DNA from: Sanghuangporus weigelae
Taxonomy: Eukaryota; Basidiomycota; Agaricomycetes; Hymenochaetales; Hymenochaetaceae
Reading direction: 5' to 3'
DNA: 64,000 nucleotides
NCBI GenBank assembly: GCA_033182465.1
Contig: CP137321.1
Location: 2,604,001-2,668,000, forward strand
The translations under genes were made by a program, and so were the position numbers. Shown piece by piece: positions 1 to 11,979 of this stretch. The notes beneath the pieces were generated by a model. That model was not told the origin of the DNA. It did no database searches and saw nothing but the letters and a program-made list of their open reading frames with translations. Positions within the stretch are counted from its first letter, which is position 1, and the number at the start of each line of letters is the position of its first letter.

Positions 1-218
1 TCCGGTATCTCTGAGGGTTTGGCGTTTTCGAAGGCGTCAACGATTTCCGAGGCCATCCATGTACGCTTCTGTGCAGATTCGGGGCCACCCCAACCCTCGT
101 CGACAGCGAGCCGGAGTGCCTGCCAGACTGATAGTCGAGCTATTACACCGCGAGCAAAGAGCACTATAGATGAATCTGGTGCAGGTGCTGGAGATATGGC
201 GGAGGAAATGGAGGCCAT
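1..218 (-). CDS. TSR2: Pre-rRNA-processing protein TSR2, N-terminal part (runs off the window)
   Basis: The reverse strand reads from an ATG at 218 to the window edge without a stop (72 codons). After a short Ser/Ala/Pro-rich leader it gives LFARGVIARLSVWQALRLA and then DEGWGGPESAQKR and a WMASEIVDAFE-like helix. This is the conserved start of the TSR2 family, whose members chaperone ribosomal protein eS26 and support 20S pre-rRNA maturation in 40S assembly. The C-terminal acidic part lies outside the window. The gene is divergent from GRC3, also a ribosome-biogenesis gene, with under 100 bp between the two starts, so they may share a promoter; that is inference. The family call rests on the WGGPES-type motif recognised by eye. 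Confidence 0.85.
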   Translation of the reverse strand, partial: MASISSAISPAPAPDSSIVLFARGVIARLSVWQALRLAVDEGWGGPESAQKRTWMASEIVDAFENAKPSEIP

Positions 219-311
219 GGGTTTCCTTTTTTTTAAAAGATGAGCAGAGGTAGTCGTCGTGATGATGGATGAAGTAAGAGATTTTAGACGCGGGCACAAT
301 TTTTTGACACC

Positions 312-2858
312 ATGCTTAGCGCCATCGCCGCCCGAAAGGCAGCTCAAGCTGCAAACCTCGCTGCTACATCTCAACCATTTTCTTCAACGCCGGGCGATGT
401 TCTCATATCTGAATCCGAGTCCGAGTCTGGTTCTGAGGGTCTCAAGACAGTTATTCAAAAATCTAAACGCAAATCGAGCGATACTGTGAATCTGAAAAGG
501 CCAACTGATCGCAAAAAACGGCGGAAGAACAGTGCGAAGATCGAAGCAGCGCAACCTCGTTATTACGACACCATCGAAGCCTTTCCTCAACCAGTTGAGC
601 AGGACGAAGGCCCGTTGAGCTCAGCGAGCGACAGTGACGAGGACATACAGGAACTCCAATTCGCAGACACAGAACTCCGCGAAATCATAGAGGCTCAACA
701 GCCTCAAAAGACAAAGACTCAGCGGGCTTGGTCACCCAGTAGACCGCCTGGGAACTCGTCCGACGAGGGGGCCGAATTATCCGCCCCTACGCCTCACTTC
801 CCTTTTGCACCAGGTTCACGAACTGAACGATTACGAGGTGCAAAGTATCAAACCGCGTATTCCTTATCCTTCGTCCCACAGCCCGAGAAGAATGTCTTCT
901 ATATTGACAAGAATGATACGCAATCTGTTTTGGGTCGGAAAGGAACCGTGATCACTCTGGTGGAAGGGGAGACTACGGCACTTCTTGGTGTATACTCCCT
1001 AACTGTTCTTAGAGGTCGTGTCTCTCTTATGGGCACTGAACTACATGCATCGGCATCAAGACCGTATACCATTTTTGCCCCGAAGTGCTCCCCCATCCCA
1101 GTCGTAACGGCCGTACCTTCTAGCGGGATCTCGTCATTTCCATTGCCGGATAGAATTACCCATGCTATCGAACCGAGCGATACTATTTTATTCCTAGAGG
1201 ATGTACACACCGGAGTTGAAGGTCTCGGACTAATCTGCAAAACCTTCGAGAACGTTTTTGATGCATCATCGCTCGGTGAAGATACTCTTCGCCTATCCGG
1301 AGCAAGAGTGGTCAGGGATTTCTTCTTCAGCTCATACTCAAACACTCATCGCTGTATTAGCTCACTACGATTCCACGTTCACTGCAAGTTTTCCACATTC
1401 CAGATTCCTGGAGAAATGCTTTAGCAGCACTCCCCTCGGGCCTGTCCGAGAATGGTGATGTGGATTTAGAGCCTTTGACCCTGCTTGTAAGGGGGCAGAA
1501 GCGAACTGGAAAAAGTACCTTTGCGCGAACCCTATTAAATCGACTTATCTGCCGATACCGGCGTGTTGCCTATCTGGAGTGTGATATTGGACAAACAGAA
1601 TTTACTCCTTCCGGACTTGTATCGCTACATGTAATTGACAGACCCATGTTTGGTAGGTATTTTGCCTCCATGTCTTCGACGTGAGTTTGACTTGTGATTG
1701 ATAGGTCCTCCTTTTACACACCCTCTAATACCTTATGCCTCTCACTTCATCGGCGCATCCTCCCCGAAGGACAGCCCTGTGTACTACCTCACGTCTGTCT
1801 CCACTCTTTTACAAACATACAAGCTGGAGCTTCAATATCCCGCTCCTGAAGATGAGTTCTACGACTCTGATTCGGAAGACAATAGAATTGTGGATGTGAT
1901 CCCGTTGGTAGTTAACACAATGGGCTGGTTGAAAGGTCTTGGAGCCGATCTTGCGAGACGGATAGAAGAATTGGTGGCGCCTACAAATATTTTCATGACG
2001 CGATCTGAGGGTTCGGTAGCGGATAGAGATTTGCGCATGGAGCCGTTAGCCTTCCCAACAGTCAGCCCGGATGGTACACATTCAGCTAGATCTCGGACGC
2101 TCGAGGTAAAGGCAATATCTCCCAGCACTCAAGCTGCGCGTTACACGGCGGCAGACTGGCGAACACTCTCTTTAATGTCATATTTTCACTCGGCACCTTC
2201 AACCACACAATATAGGGCTCTTCCTGAATGCACTGAATTGCCTGATCCCGTTGATTTGGACCCGCGAGAACCATTATGCACATGGAAGTGTCAACTACCT
2301 CTTGTCGCCCAGATACCCTACTCCATATCACCAGCGGAAGCTATCGACAATGTTATCCTCGTCGGTGCAGGCATGGAAGACGTAGTGCCATCCGAGATTG
2401 CGCGAGTACTGAATGGTGCAGTTGTCGCGTTGGTGTCGTGTGATGCAAACTTGGCGGGTTCTTATCCGCAGGCCATTTCTCTAGCCGGTTTGCCTTATAC
2501 TCAAGCCGCTGCTCCTCCTGACCCGTCCGCATCAAATTGTATCGGCCTTGCGCTCGTCCGCAGCTTATCTCCCTCGTTATTAGCATCAGAAGGACAACGG
2601 AACTCCGAAAATGGTGTTATACATCTCCTGACCCCTGTGCCTCTTGCACTCATCGTTGCAACCTCGGCACGATGCTTCGTGAAGGGTGAAATTGAACTAC
2701 CCATCTGGGGAATGTTGGATTATCGGGAGTTCGAACATGGTGACCCCAGAGCGCACAAGATTAGCGGTGTACCATACTTGCAATGGAGCAAGAGCGAAGC
2801 AATTGGCGCGGAAAGGCGGAAAGTGCGAAGGAACATAATGCGAAAGGGGCAGATGTAA
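312..2858 (+). CDS. GRC3: Polynucleotide 5'-hydroxyl-kinase GRC3/NOL9
   Basis: Three exons (312-1310, 1361-1652, 1705-2858) join in frame to 814 codons plus stop. Introns of 50 and 52 nt have GT-AG ends. The product has a Lys/Ser/Glu-rich N-terminus (about residues 30-130, probably nuclear/nucleolar targeting), a central beta-rich region, then a Walker A loop (GQKRTGKST) near residue 360 followed by YLECDIGQTEF, the Walker-like/clasp segment of the CLP1/GRC3 kinase family. The C-terminal part has the SHFIGASSP and YLQWSK stretches typical of GRC3. Family members phosphorylate the 5'-OH of the 26S pre-rRNA after Las1 cleavage in ITS2, in the nucleolus. Splicing at 1311/1360 is needed to reach the LQVFHIPDSW exon; without it the frame ends at 1424. 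Confidence 0.9.
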
Positions 2859-2964
2859 TTTCTGTACCTACTGGAGATTATCTACAAATTTCTATGTTTA
2901 TCTTGTGATCCGCATTTTACTATACTAGGTACTGCTAGTAGTAACATCTTGCTCCGCGACTGTC

Positions 2965-4620
2965 ATGTCGACCGCCAGGCTTGTGTTTACTTCAAATAAT
3001 GTTCTCCTTCCTGGTTCGGACTCGTGCAAGCCTGGGACCATTGTAGTGGATAAATCAAATGGGAAAATCGTCGAAATTCGTGCTACTCGCTCTTCCCGCG
3101 CTGATTTCCCTGTTATCTCGGATGATAGTTGGATTGATGCAGAAGATAAATGGATTTTGCCTGGACTTGTCGAGTATGCTTGCACTTGATCTCACCATCC
3201 CACTCTTCATTAGCTGATGGTCGACTAGCACCCATGTTCATCTCAATGATCCTGGCCGAACGGACTGGGAAGGCTTCTGGACAGGAACCTCGGCTGCTGC
3301 TGCAGGGGGCGTCTCGACGATAGTCGATATGCCCCTCAACTCTTCTCCTCCTACGACGACAAAGGAGAATCTTACCATCAAACGAAATGCTGCAAGAGGA
3401 CAGTGCTGGACTGATATGGCATTCTGGGGAGGACTGATACCTGGTAACGAGGCATGTTTTATTCTTATCTATGAAGATATGATCCAGCTAGACGGTTGGA
3501 CTAGCTCGAACTTGGAGCGATGCTTGGTGAAGGCGCCAAGGGCTTCAAGTGCTTCATGATCGATAGTGGAATGGATGTAAGAACTATCCTTTCCCAGTTT
3601 ACTCGTGTTCTGATAGCATATATTCAGGATTTTCCGAATGTCAAGGCAGGAAATATTGAGAAGGCCATGCAAGAACTGAAGGTACATAGATTCATTTTCA
3701 GAAAGTGTTCTATTCATCTTTATTCTCACAGGACACTGGAACTGTTTTGCTATTCCACGCGGAACTTGAGTCAGAACACGCCCATGCTGAGGCGAAACCA
3801 GGCTCCGACCCAACGCGATACAAAACGTACCTTGACTCGAGGCCTCAGAAACTAGAAACGGACGCTATCGACCTCGTCATCAATCTACAGAAAAAGTATC
3901 CGTCTGTACGATGCCACATTGTTCATCTCTCAGCCGCCTCCGCATTACCGTCAATCCGCGCCGCGCGTGCGGCTGGTGCACGGTTAACCGTCGAGACTTG
4001 CTTCCATTACCTTACTCTCGCGTCTTCTTCGATCCCAGATGCAGCTCCGCAATATAAATGCTGTCCTCCCATTCGTGACGCTGCGAACCGAGACGCTTTG
4101 TGGGCAGCACTGCTAGATGGCACTATCGACTGTGTCGTTTCGGACCACAGCCCTTGCGTCGCGGAGCTTAAGCGTCTCCAGGATGGGGATCTTATGCGTG
4201 CATGGGGAGGAATTAACTCGCTCGGCCTTGGACTCAGTCTTCTGGGGACGGAAGGCAAAAAGCGAGGAGTCAGCATTGGTCAGATAATACAGTGGACCAG
4301 CGTTGCTACTGCGAAGCTTGCTTCGTTGGATAATAGGAAGGGGGCTATCAAAGTCGGGTTCGACGCAGACCTGATCATATGGGACCCAGCTGCGGAATTC
4401 AAGGCAAGATAAAGAGCAGGCTCTGGATGCACCGAGGGAAGAGGTGCTGATCACCATTTCTTAGGTCACAAAAGATAACATGCATTTCAAGAACAAATTG
4501 TCTCCTTACGAAGGAGTGACCGTTCAAGGAAATGTTGAGAAGACCTTTGTAAGAGGACATCCGTCCTGGGATTCGAATCTCAAAGGGCATGGGCTCACAC
4601 CTGTAGGACAACCCGTGTAG
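2965..4620 (+). CDS. DAL1: Allantoinase
   Basis: Six exons (2965-3173, 3229-3451, 3505-3576, 3628-3681, 3732-4403, 4465-4620) join to a 461-residue protein, the usual allantoinase length. It is an amidohydrolase-fold enzyme that opens the allantoin ring to allantoate in purine degradation. Visible metal and catalytic elements are THVHLND (HxH, exon 1/2 junction), KGFKCF (the lysine carboxylated in the family), FHAELE, CHIVHLS and SDHSP. Two introns, 3452-3504 and 4404-4464, start with GC rather than GT (GAG/GCATGT and AAG/GCAAGA); both are needed for the conserved protein. Only ~100 bp separate it from the GRC3 stop. It ends 160 bp from the convergent malate dehydrogenase gene. Confidence 0.93.
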
Positions 4621-4780
4621 GAAACGACACTATGAGTATGAGATACAATATGGAGTATCAGGATCACACATCGGTACTTGATAATCGATTAAAATGTTAA
4701 ATTTTATTACCTCAGTATACTGTGCGTCTAGTTACCTAACAGCATCTACTTGAGGAGCGGTCAAAGTATAGATACTCTGT

Positions 4781-6085
4781 CTACTGAGCCGCGAAAGCCT
4801 TGCCTTTCTCGATGTTCTTCTTGAGTTCAGGCAGAGCTGCGTCGAGAAGTTTCTGCTCCTCTGGCGAAACGGGGCCGACTGGGTAAATCTTTTCAACGCC
4901 AATTTTCTACGCAGACGTCAGATAATACGAAAGTAAGAACTATAACAGAAACTTACGCCGAGCTCCACGTTAGAAGCAAAGAAGTCAACACCCTTGTCTG
5001 CATAGAGGTTACTCTTGACGAAAGTGGGTGTGACGACACCCTTCTCGCCGTTGAGACCGCGGAGAAGCGCATTAGCAAACTTGGCACCAGCGTATGCCAT
5101 TGAAAGTGTTGCAGAGCCTGCACCATCCTTCGCTTTTACAACCTCGTCACCACCGAACTGGATACGGTGGACGAGCTTCTCGTACGCCTCGCCGGCGAGC
5201 GATTTGCCATACCTGTTCTGGCTGAGCAAAGGGACGATCGTCACACCAGAGTGTCCACCGACGACAGTAATTGGCGACTCCGCTGGTGCGACGTTGGCAA
5301 CACCAGAAACGAAGCGTGCAGCACGGACGACATCAAGTGTAGTCACGCCGAAGACACGACGAGGGTCGAAGACACCAGCTTTCTCGAATACGGATGCGAC
5401 AATCGGGACAGTGGAATTGACCGGGTTCGAAATTACAAGGACGTGGGCCTCTGGCGAGACTCGCGCGACTGCTGACGCAAGGTCACGAACAATCGAGGCG
5501 TTCGTCTGCGTTCCAGAACGATCAGACGTCGTGGACAATGAAAGAGAAACTGAAGGACACTCTCACGTTGAAAAGATCGTCACGAGTCATCTAATATTGC
5601 AGTATCTGACGTGTAAGTGTTGCAAACTGAGTGAACTTTTGAAATATGGCTTACTCCAGGCTATGGGATGTAAGTCTTAAGTAACTGGAAGTTGGGTCAA
5701 AATGTTTTGAACGGCATACCTTCCGTGGCACGCCAGCTGGAATAACGACAACCTTGACGCCATCCAAAGCATCGTCGAGTTTGTCTGCGGGGTAGCCATT
5801 GACCTGGTTGAAATAATTACTGCACTTTCTTTATCCGATTTCACTTTCATGAGATACCTCTCCAGGAGTGTCAATATGGCTGACATCGGCAGCAACACCG
5901 GGAGCCAGACGAATATCATACAAGTTCAGAGACGAAACAAGCGGGTCGAGCTTGAGAAGCAGGGAGAGCGGTTGCCCGATGCCTCCGCTGGCACCCAGAA
6001 CGGCAACTTTGGTCTGCCGTGGCACTGAAGAGGAGAAGAGGCGGGCATTCCTGATGAGCACGCGCGCTGCTTGTCTCGAGAACAT
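4781..6085 (-). CDS. MDH1: Malate dehydrogenase, mitochondrial
   Basis: Six exons on the reverse strand (6085-5858, 5803-5720, 5660-5655, 5590-5567, 5505-4957, 4906-4781) give 338 residues. An Arg/Ser-rich presequence precedes [14 protein letters not shown] (Rossmann NAD loop). Also visible are the substrate Arg segment [35 protein letters not shown] and [12 protein letters not shown] with the catalytic His. The enzyme interconverts malate and oxaloacetate in the TCA cycle. The Pro-Gly pair of the mobile loop is encoded by a 6-nt exon flanked by GT-AG introns of 59 and 64 nt. An in-frame ATG five codons upstream (6100) is an alternative start; 6085 better fits a plain mitochondrial presequence. 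Confidence 0.95.
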
Positions 6086-6591
6086 GATGGATGTCGACAA
6101 GAAGCTGGTTGACGTTCAGCTCGTCTTTTCTTGCGCGTTTTGAGCGGACCTCAGGAACCCCGGCTTCCCCCGATCATCCCATTATGTCACAGTATACTAC
6201 ACAACGCGATCATTTCGCGGGACCATATATCCATACGCATAGGTGGTAAAGCTGTAGCTCGAACGTAGTCAGTTCCGAAGCGGCAGCTCTGCAGATGTAG
6301 TTAACTACGCTCCGTTCCTTCAAGTTAAGTTGTTCAAACGCCTAAGTGTACAACGACACCATCTTGAATGACATGGCGCATTCTATTGTTTACTTCTTCA
6401 CTCCCAGGTTTGCTCATTCGTCAGTGACCAAGAAGTTTGCGCGACACATTGCAGGTCAACACCACGATGACATGCAATTCAATAGTCGCAGTCGCCATAT
6501 TCAAAGCAACTCAACTCATATTATTATTATGACCCGTGAAACCGCAATGCTCCTCATGTCTTGATATGCCCAGAGGTACCTGCAAGAGGGA
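6086..6591. other. Divergent intergenic region between MDH1 and the F-box-like gene
   Basis: About 500 bp hold the upstream regions of the two divergent genes. I see no convincing ORF, tRNA or repeat. Short open frames start at 6346 and elsewhere but lack family features. No clear TATA box could be assigned. Confidence 0.5.
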
Positions 6592-8270
6592 ATGACGGCG
6601 GTAGTTCACGATATCACGAATGTACCCAGTGATGTCTGGTGGCGGATCATGGCAGAATGTGGGCCATACGAAGTAAAGTCTTTGGCACTGGTAAACTCTT
6701 GACTATTTGTCTCGCGTGCACATATTACTCAAAGATCTTGTAGTGTTGTAGCTTATTCTTCAACCTTGCAAATAGCCGGACAATATGGCTGAGTTGCTTT
6801 CAGAACTTGAGGCCCAGTGAGCCTCCTTCTATACCAAAACACATCCGCCCAACATCATTGGGGACTCCGGAACTTCGTCGAATAGCAATTGATGCTCATC
6901 GACGATCTCTGAGACGCCAAAGCGATTCTACTCCGGATATCACTCGGGAATTCATCATTCCTTTGACAGACGCTAACCCCGACGAAGTTCTTGGAGATCC
7001 GGTGGAGTTTGGATTGCAATTGTTTCTTCTTCCTGGTGGGGACCATCTACTGGTATACTGGCCAGCGGGCTATCTTCAATGCTGGTCTGTACGAGACAAG
7101 TCCTGTCTTTGGGTGTATCCTGATCTTCCAGAAGGCGCGCCAGAGGACAGGCCTAAACTGCTATGGACTTTTGACTTTGACATGCAAGAAAATGGTGATG
7201 TACATTTACTGTTGCTGGACGAGTTCCTCCAGGGCGATGAAATGGGTGATATGTACGTAGAAACATCAATTTCCTTCGTTTGTCTAACCGACTGCTTGAC
7301 TAGGTCTTGGAATATGATGAAGTTCTCTTCCGGTGCTTCTTCTATTGAGAAGGTCTTTTCGGGACAACAGTTAAGCAGGGAATATGGTGCGCCGGTCATT
7401 ACGAGGCTGCGGAATAACTTGGCCATCCTGTATCAGCAGCTCTGGGGTATACCGCTTGGGACGCTATCAGTCTTCTTTATAAACGAAGATAAATCCGTGA
7501 CGGTGACTTGTGTGAGTTGATCGACCCTCGTTTTGGCCTGCTTGTTCTAAAAACTGATACAATGATGCGAGATTAATGCCGAATGTCTTGAGGTAGTGAA
7601 TGATTTCGTTATATGCCTGTCCAATGTGGGCAATGGATGCAAGTCTCTGAATATTCTGCTATTGACTGAATTATATAAAGCTGCGAGGGGCATAAACGAG
7701 CCACAGAAGACCGTGTCCGGTTCCGATGCTTTTTTTGCCTCTATGCCTCTCGAGTCAAAGTCTTTTAGTTTACGAAAGCCACAACTGACCATCAATACGC
7801 TTCACTGGAAAGTCAAACCAGATCAAGATGCAATATACATTTCTGTCCTGTATAAGGATAGGATTTGCAAGGGTACTCCTTTCGCAAGATTTGTTCTGAA
7901 CAATCTCACAAAACACCCCTCGACGTCCATTTGGCCACTTATTCCAATGTATTCTCTCGACCGTGGCAGCGACAAGGAGGACGTACCTCTGAAGTTCTCT
8001 GGGCGAATATTTGTCTCATATACGATCCTGACACCACCGACGCTGTCTGGTCAATGTCTTGCTCTCCTCCACAGCAACGATGTAGTCACTGAATGCGAAG
8101 ATAAGCTTGTCTTGGCGATTCTCAATGAGGATGGCAGTGTCAAATTCAAGTCATTGGATTTGGGAGTCGACTATCACCAAACGGAGGCACTCTGTACCGA
8201 ATTTTTTAGCGGAGCAGTTTACTTTGCGACGAAAGACTACGATTCTGTTATCATACAGTATCTTGAATGA
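6592..8270 (+). CDS. F-box-like protein of unknown target
   Basis: Exons 6592-6690, 6744-7252, 7304-7511 and 7572-8270 join to 504 residues. The N-terminus (HDITNVPSDVWWRIM ... SLALTC ... NSRTIWLSCF) is a degenerate F-box of the kind seen in large basidiomycete families; F-boxes bind Skp1 in SCF ubiquitin ligases. The rest is a WD/beta-propeller-like region without a motif I can name (for example FLLPGGDHLLVYW, LQCWSVRDKSCLW). The intron 7253-7303 is 51 nt with no stop, so it could be retained in frame; splicing is preferred because both ends are canonical. Function of the C-terminus is not known. Confidence 0.75.
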
Positions 8271-8499
8271 CATTCTGTGTATTTTTTACTTTATATTCGT
8301 TTCGAAATGTATAACAATCGCTGCGTTCCGTGAGATTCTAGCGGATGTCCGATAGATTACAGTAGTTGTGATAGCAAGAATATACAAGATCGTTCAGTCA
8401 GGCCAGAAAACTGAATCTACCGTAGCTTTGTGTATGTCATGTGTGAAGATACTACATGAAAATAAAATAGACAGACTGACTGAACAACTGAGTAGATTA

Positions 8500-9581
8500 C
8501 AGCCGTTTGCAAAAGTAATGAGAATCACGTGATTTCACCACTTTTCTCGCCATGAGAGCCTCAAAACACAGATAAAATCATATCTCACCCAAATCTCAAC
8601 GGTTTCACATCATCTAAGTTGCTAAATTCATCTTTTCGAAAGGGCTTTCGCTTAAAGAAAACTGTAGAGAAAATAGAGCGAAAAATGACCCTAAAATGGC
8701 GAAAATATCGGTTTTTGCCTCTTCCTTGCATGTGCAATTTTTTCTGTGATCCCTGCTGGTCCAGCACCTCCCCAAAGCTATCCAGAATGATAATATGATT
8801 ATAAAATGAATTTACAAACTGAGTTTGAGTTGAATTGTGTACCAGAATGTGCTGCTTTGAGGCATGCCTGAATCACTCAAAACTCATCATTTCCCCCTAG
8901 CCTCCCAGGCTCCAGGAAAACTTCTTACAGGCCAGATTCATGCATGTAAATTCATTTTGGATATAATAGACTAGGTTTATGTACTAGCTAAGGCCTCAGC
9001 ATCCACTTGTGAGCTGGGAAGATGCTGTCTAAAATGATGCATACAACCAGAATCACTTGTTCAGCCCAGCTCACCAGTGGATGCTGAGGCCTTAGCTAGT
9101 ACATAAACCTAGTCTATTATATCCAAAATGAATTTACATGCATGAATCTGGCCTGTAAGAAATTTTCCAGGAGCCTGGGAGGCTAGGGGGAAATGATGAG
9201 TTTTGAGTGATCCAGGCATGCCTTAAAGCAGCACATTCTGGTACAATTCAACTCAAACTCAGTTTGTAAATTCATTTTATAATCATATCATCATTCTGGA
9301 TAGCTTTGGGGAGGTGCTGGACCAGCAGGGATCACAGAAAAAAATGCACATATAAGGAAGAGGCAAAAAACGATATTTTCGCCATTTTGGGGTCCTTTTT
9401 TGCTCTATTTTCTCGAACGTTTTTCCTAAACGAAAGCCCTTTCTAAAAGATGAATTAAGCAACTTAGATGATGTGAAACCGTTGAGATTTGGGTGAGGTA
9501 TGATTTTATCTGTGTTTTGAGGCTCTCATGGCGAGAAAAGTGGTGAAATCACGTGATTGCCAACAATTTTGCAACTAGCTG
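8500..9581. mobile_element. Foldback MITE, copy 1 of tandem array
   Basis: A ~1.08 kb palindromic element: two ~500 bp inverted arms around a short centre near 9035, flanked by TA (8498-8499, 9582-9583). No ORF spans it. The right tip is CAACTAGCTG (reverse of CAGCTAGTTG). The left tip is instead CAGCCGTTTGCAAAAG, identical to the tips of the 14 kb element further right. The sub-terminal motif TCACGTGATT is present at both ends. TA duplications and CAG...CTG tips suggest mobilisation by a Tc1/mariner-type transposase. Confidence 0.85.
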
Positions 9582-9695
9582 TAAGTAAAATGATGAACTT
9601 TATTCTTTCTGCTTGAAATTAGCCTTTCTGGGACTGACCTAGTGTCAAATGAGTAAGCTGATGATGAAATATTTCATAAATCACATTGGAAATTA

Positions 9696-10778
9696 CAGCT
9701 AGTTGCAAAATTGTTGGCAATCACGTGATTTCACCACTTTTCTCGCCATGAGAGCCTCAAAACACAGATAAAATCATATCTCACCCAAATCTCAATGGTT
9801 TCACATCATCTAAGTTGCTAAATTCATCTTTTCGAAAGGGCTTTCGCTTAAAAAAAAACTATAGAGAAAACAGAGCAAAAAATGACCCCAAAATGGCGAA
9901 AGTATTGGTTTTTGCCTCTTCCTTGCATGTGCAATTTTTTCTGTGATCCCTGCTGGTCCAGCACCTCCCCAAAGCTATCCAGAATGATAAAATGATTATA
10001 AAATGAATTTACAGACTGAGTTTGAGTTGAATTGTGTACCAGAATATGCTGCTTTGAGGCATGCCTGAATCACTCAAAACTCATCATTTCCCCCTAGCTT
10101 CCCAGACTCCAGGAAAAATTCTTACAGGCCAGATTCATGCATGTAAATTCATTTTAGATATAATAGACTAGGTTTATGTGCTAGCTAGGTCCTCAGCATC
10201 CACTTGTGAGCTGGGAAGATGCTGTCTAAAATGATGCATACAACCAGAATCACTTGTTCAGCCCAGCTCACCAGTGGATGCTGAGGCCTTAGCTAGTACA
10301 TAAACCTAGTCTATTATATCCAAAATGAATTTACATGCATGAATCTGGCCTGTAAGAAATTTTCCAGGAGCCTGGGAGGCTAGGGGGAAATGATGAGTTT
10401 TGAGTGATCCAGGCATGCCTTAAAGCAGCACATTCTGGTACAATTCAACTCAAACTCAGTTTGTAAATTCATTTTATAATCATATCATCATTCTGGATAG
10501 CTTTGGGGAGGTGCTGGACCAGCAGGGATCACAGAAAAAAATGCACATATAAGGAAGAGGCAAAAAACGATATTTTCGCCATTTTGGGGTCCTTTTTTGC
10601 TCTATTTTCTCGAACGTTTTTCCTAAACGAAAGCCCTTTCTAAAAGATGAATTAAGCAACTTAGATGATGTGAAACCGTTGAGATTTGGGTGAGATATGA
10701 TTTTATCTGTGTTTTGAGGCTCTCATGGCGAGAAAAGTGGTGAAATCACGTGATTGCCAACAATTTTGCAACTAGCTG
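9696..10778. mobile_element. Foldback MITE, copy 2 of tandem array
   Basis: Near-identical to copies 1 and 3. Tips are CAGCTAGTTGCAAAATTG and its reverse complement, with flanking TA at 9694-9695 and 10779-10780. The arms pair along almost the whole length around a centre near 10,237. No coding capacity was seen. Confidence 0.88.
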
Positions 10779-10892
10779 TAAGTAAAATGATGAACTTTAT
10801 TCTTTCTGCTTGAAATTAGCCTTTCTGGGACTGACCTAGTGTCAAATGAGTAAGCTGATGATGAAATATTTCATAAATCACATTGGAAATTA

Positions 10893-11977
10893 CAGCTAGT
10901 TGCAAAATTGTTGGCAATCACGTGATTTCACCACTTTTCTCGCCATGAGAGCCTCAAAACACAGATAAAATCATATCTCACCCAAATCTCAATGGTTTCA
11001 CATCATCTAAGTTGCTAAATTCATCTTTTCGAAAGGGCTTTCGCTTAAAAAAAAACTATAGAGAAAACAGAGCAAAAAATGACCCCAAAATGGCGAAAGT
11101 ATTGGTTTTTGCCTCTTCCTTGCATGTGCAATTTTTTCTGTGATCCCTGCTGGTCCAGCACCTCCCCAAAGCTATCCAGAATGATAAAATGATTATAAAA
11201 TGAATTTACAGACTGAGTTTGAGTTGAATTGTGTACCAGAATATGCTGCTTTGAGGCATGCCTGAATCACTCAAAACTCATCATTTCCCCCTAGCTTCCC
11301 AGACTCCAGGAAAAATTCTTACAGGCCAGATTCATGCATGTAAATTCATTTTAGATATAATAGACTAGGTTTATGTGCTAGCTAGGTCCTCAGCATCCAC
11401 TTGTGAGCTGGGAAGATGCTGTCTAAAATGATGCATACAACCAGAATCACTTGTTCAGCCCAGCTCACCAGTGGATGCTGAGGCCTTAGCTAGTACACAA
11501 ACCTAGTCTATTATATCCAAAATGAATTTACATGCATGAATCTGGCCTGTAAGAATTTTTCCTGGAGCCTGGGAGGCTAGGGGGAAATGATGAGTTTTGA
11601 GTGATTCAGGCATGCCTCAAAGCAGCATATTCTGGTACACAATTCAACTCAAACTCAGTTTGTAAATTCATTTTATAATCATTTTATCATTCTGGATAGC
11701 TTTGGGGAGGTGCTGGACCAGCAGGGATCACAGAAAAAAATGCACATGCAAGGAAGAGGCAAAAAACGATATTTTCGCCATTTTGGGTTCATTTTTTGCT
11801 CTATTTTCTCGATTATTTTTTTGAAATGAAAGCCCATTCAAAAAGATGAATTTAGCAACTTAGATGATGTGAAACTGTTGAGATTTAGGTGAGATATGAT
11901 TTTATCTGTGTTTTGAGGCTCTTATGGTGAGAAAAGTGGTGAAATCACGTGATTGCCAACAATTTTGCAACTAGCTG
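10893..11977. mobile_element. Foldback MITE, copy 3 of tandem array
   Basis: Third copy, flanked by TA at 10891-10892 and 11978-11979. It is separated from copy 2 by the same ~110 bp spacer that separates copies 1 and 2. Tips and arms are as in copy 2. The right arm differs from copy 2 at scattered positions, so the copies have begun to diverge. Confidence 0.88.
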
Positions 11978-11979
11978 TA

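Larger units (their letters stand above)
9584..11977. repeat. Tandem duplication of spacer plus MITE, period ~1,197 bp
   Basis: The spacer beginning AGTAAAATGATGAACTTT occurs at 9584-9693 and again at 10781-10890, each followed by a full MITE. The offset between identical points is 1,197 bp. A spacer copied together with the element is not expected from independent transposition and points to unequal exchange or a replication-based tandem duplication. Confidence 0.85.

Noticed and set aside
899-1345. 148-codon frame antisense to GRC3
   Set aside because: It lies fully within a recognised GRC3 exon and has no independent features.
7253-7303. 17 extra codons in the F-box-like gene instead of an intron
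   Set aside because: The segment has GT...AG ends and a typical length and sits at a conserved-looking join, so splicing was preferred, though retention stays in frame.
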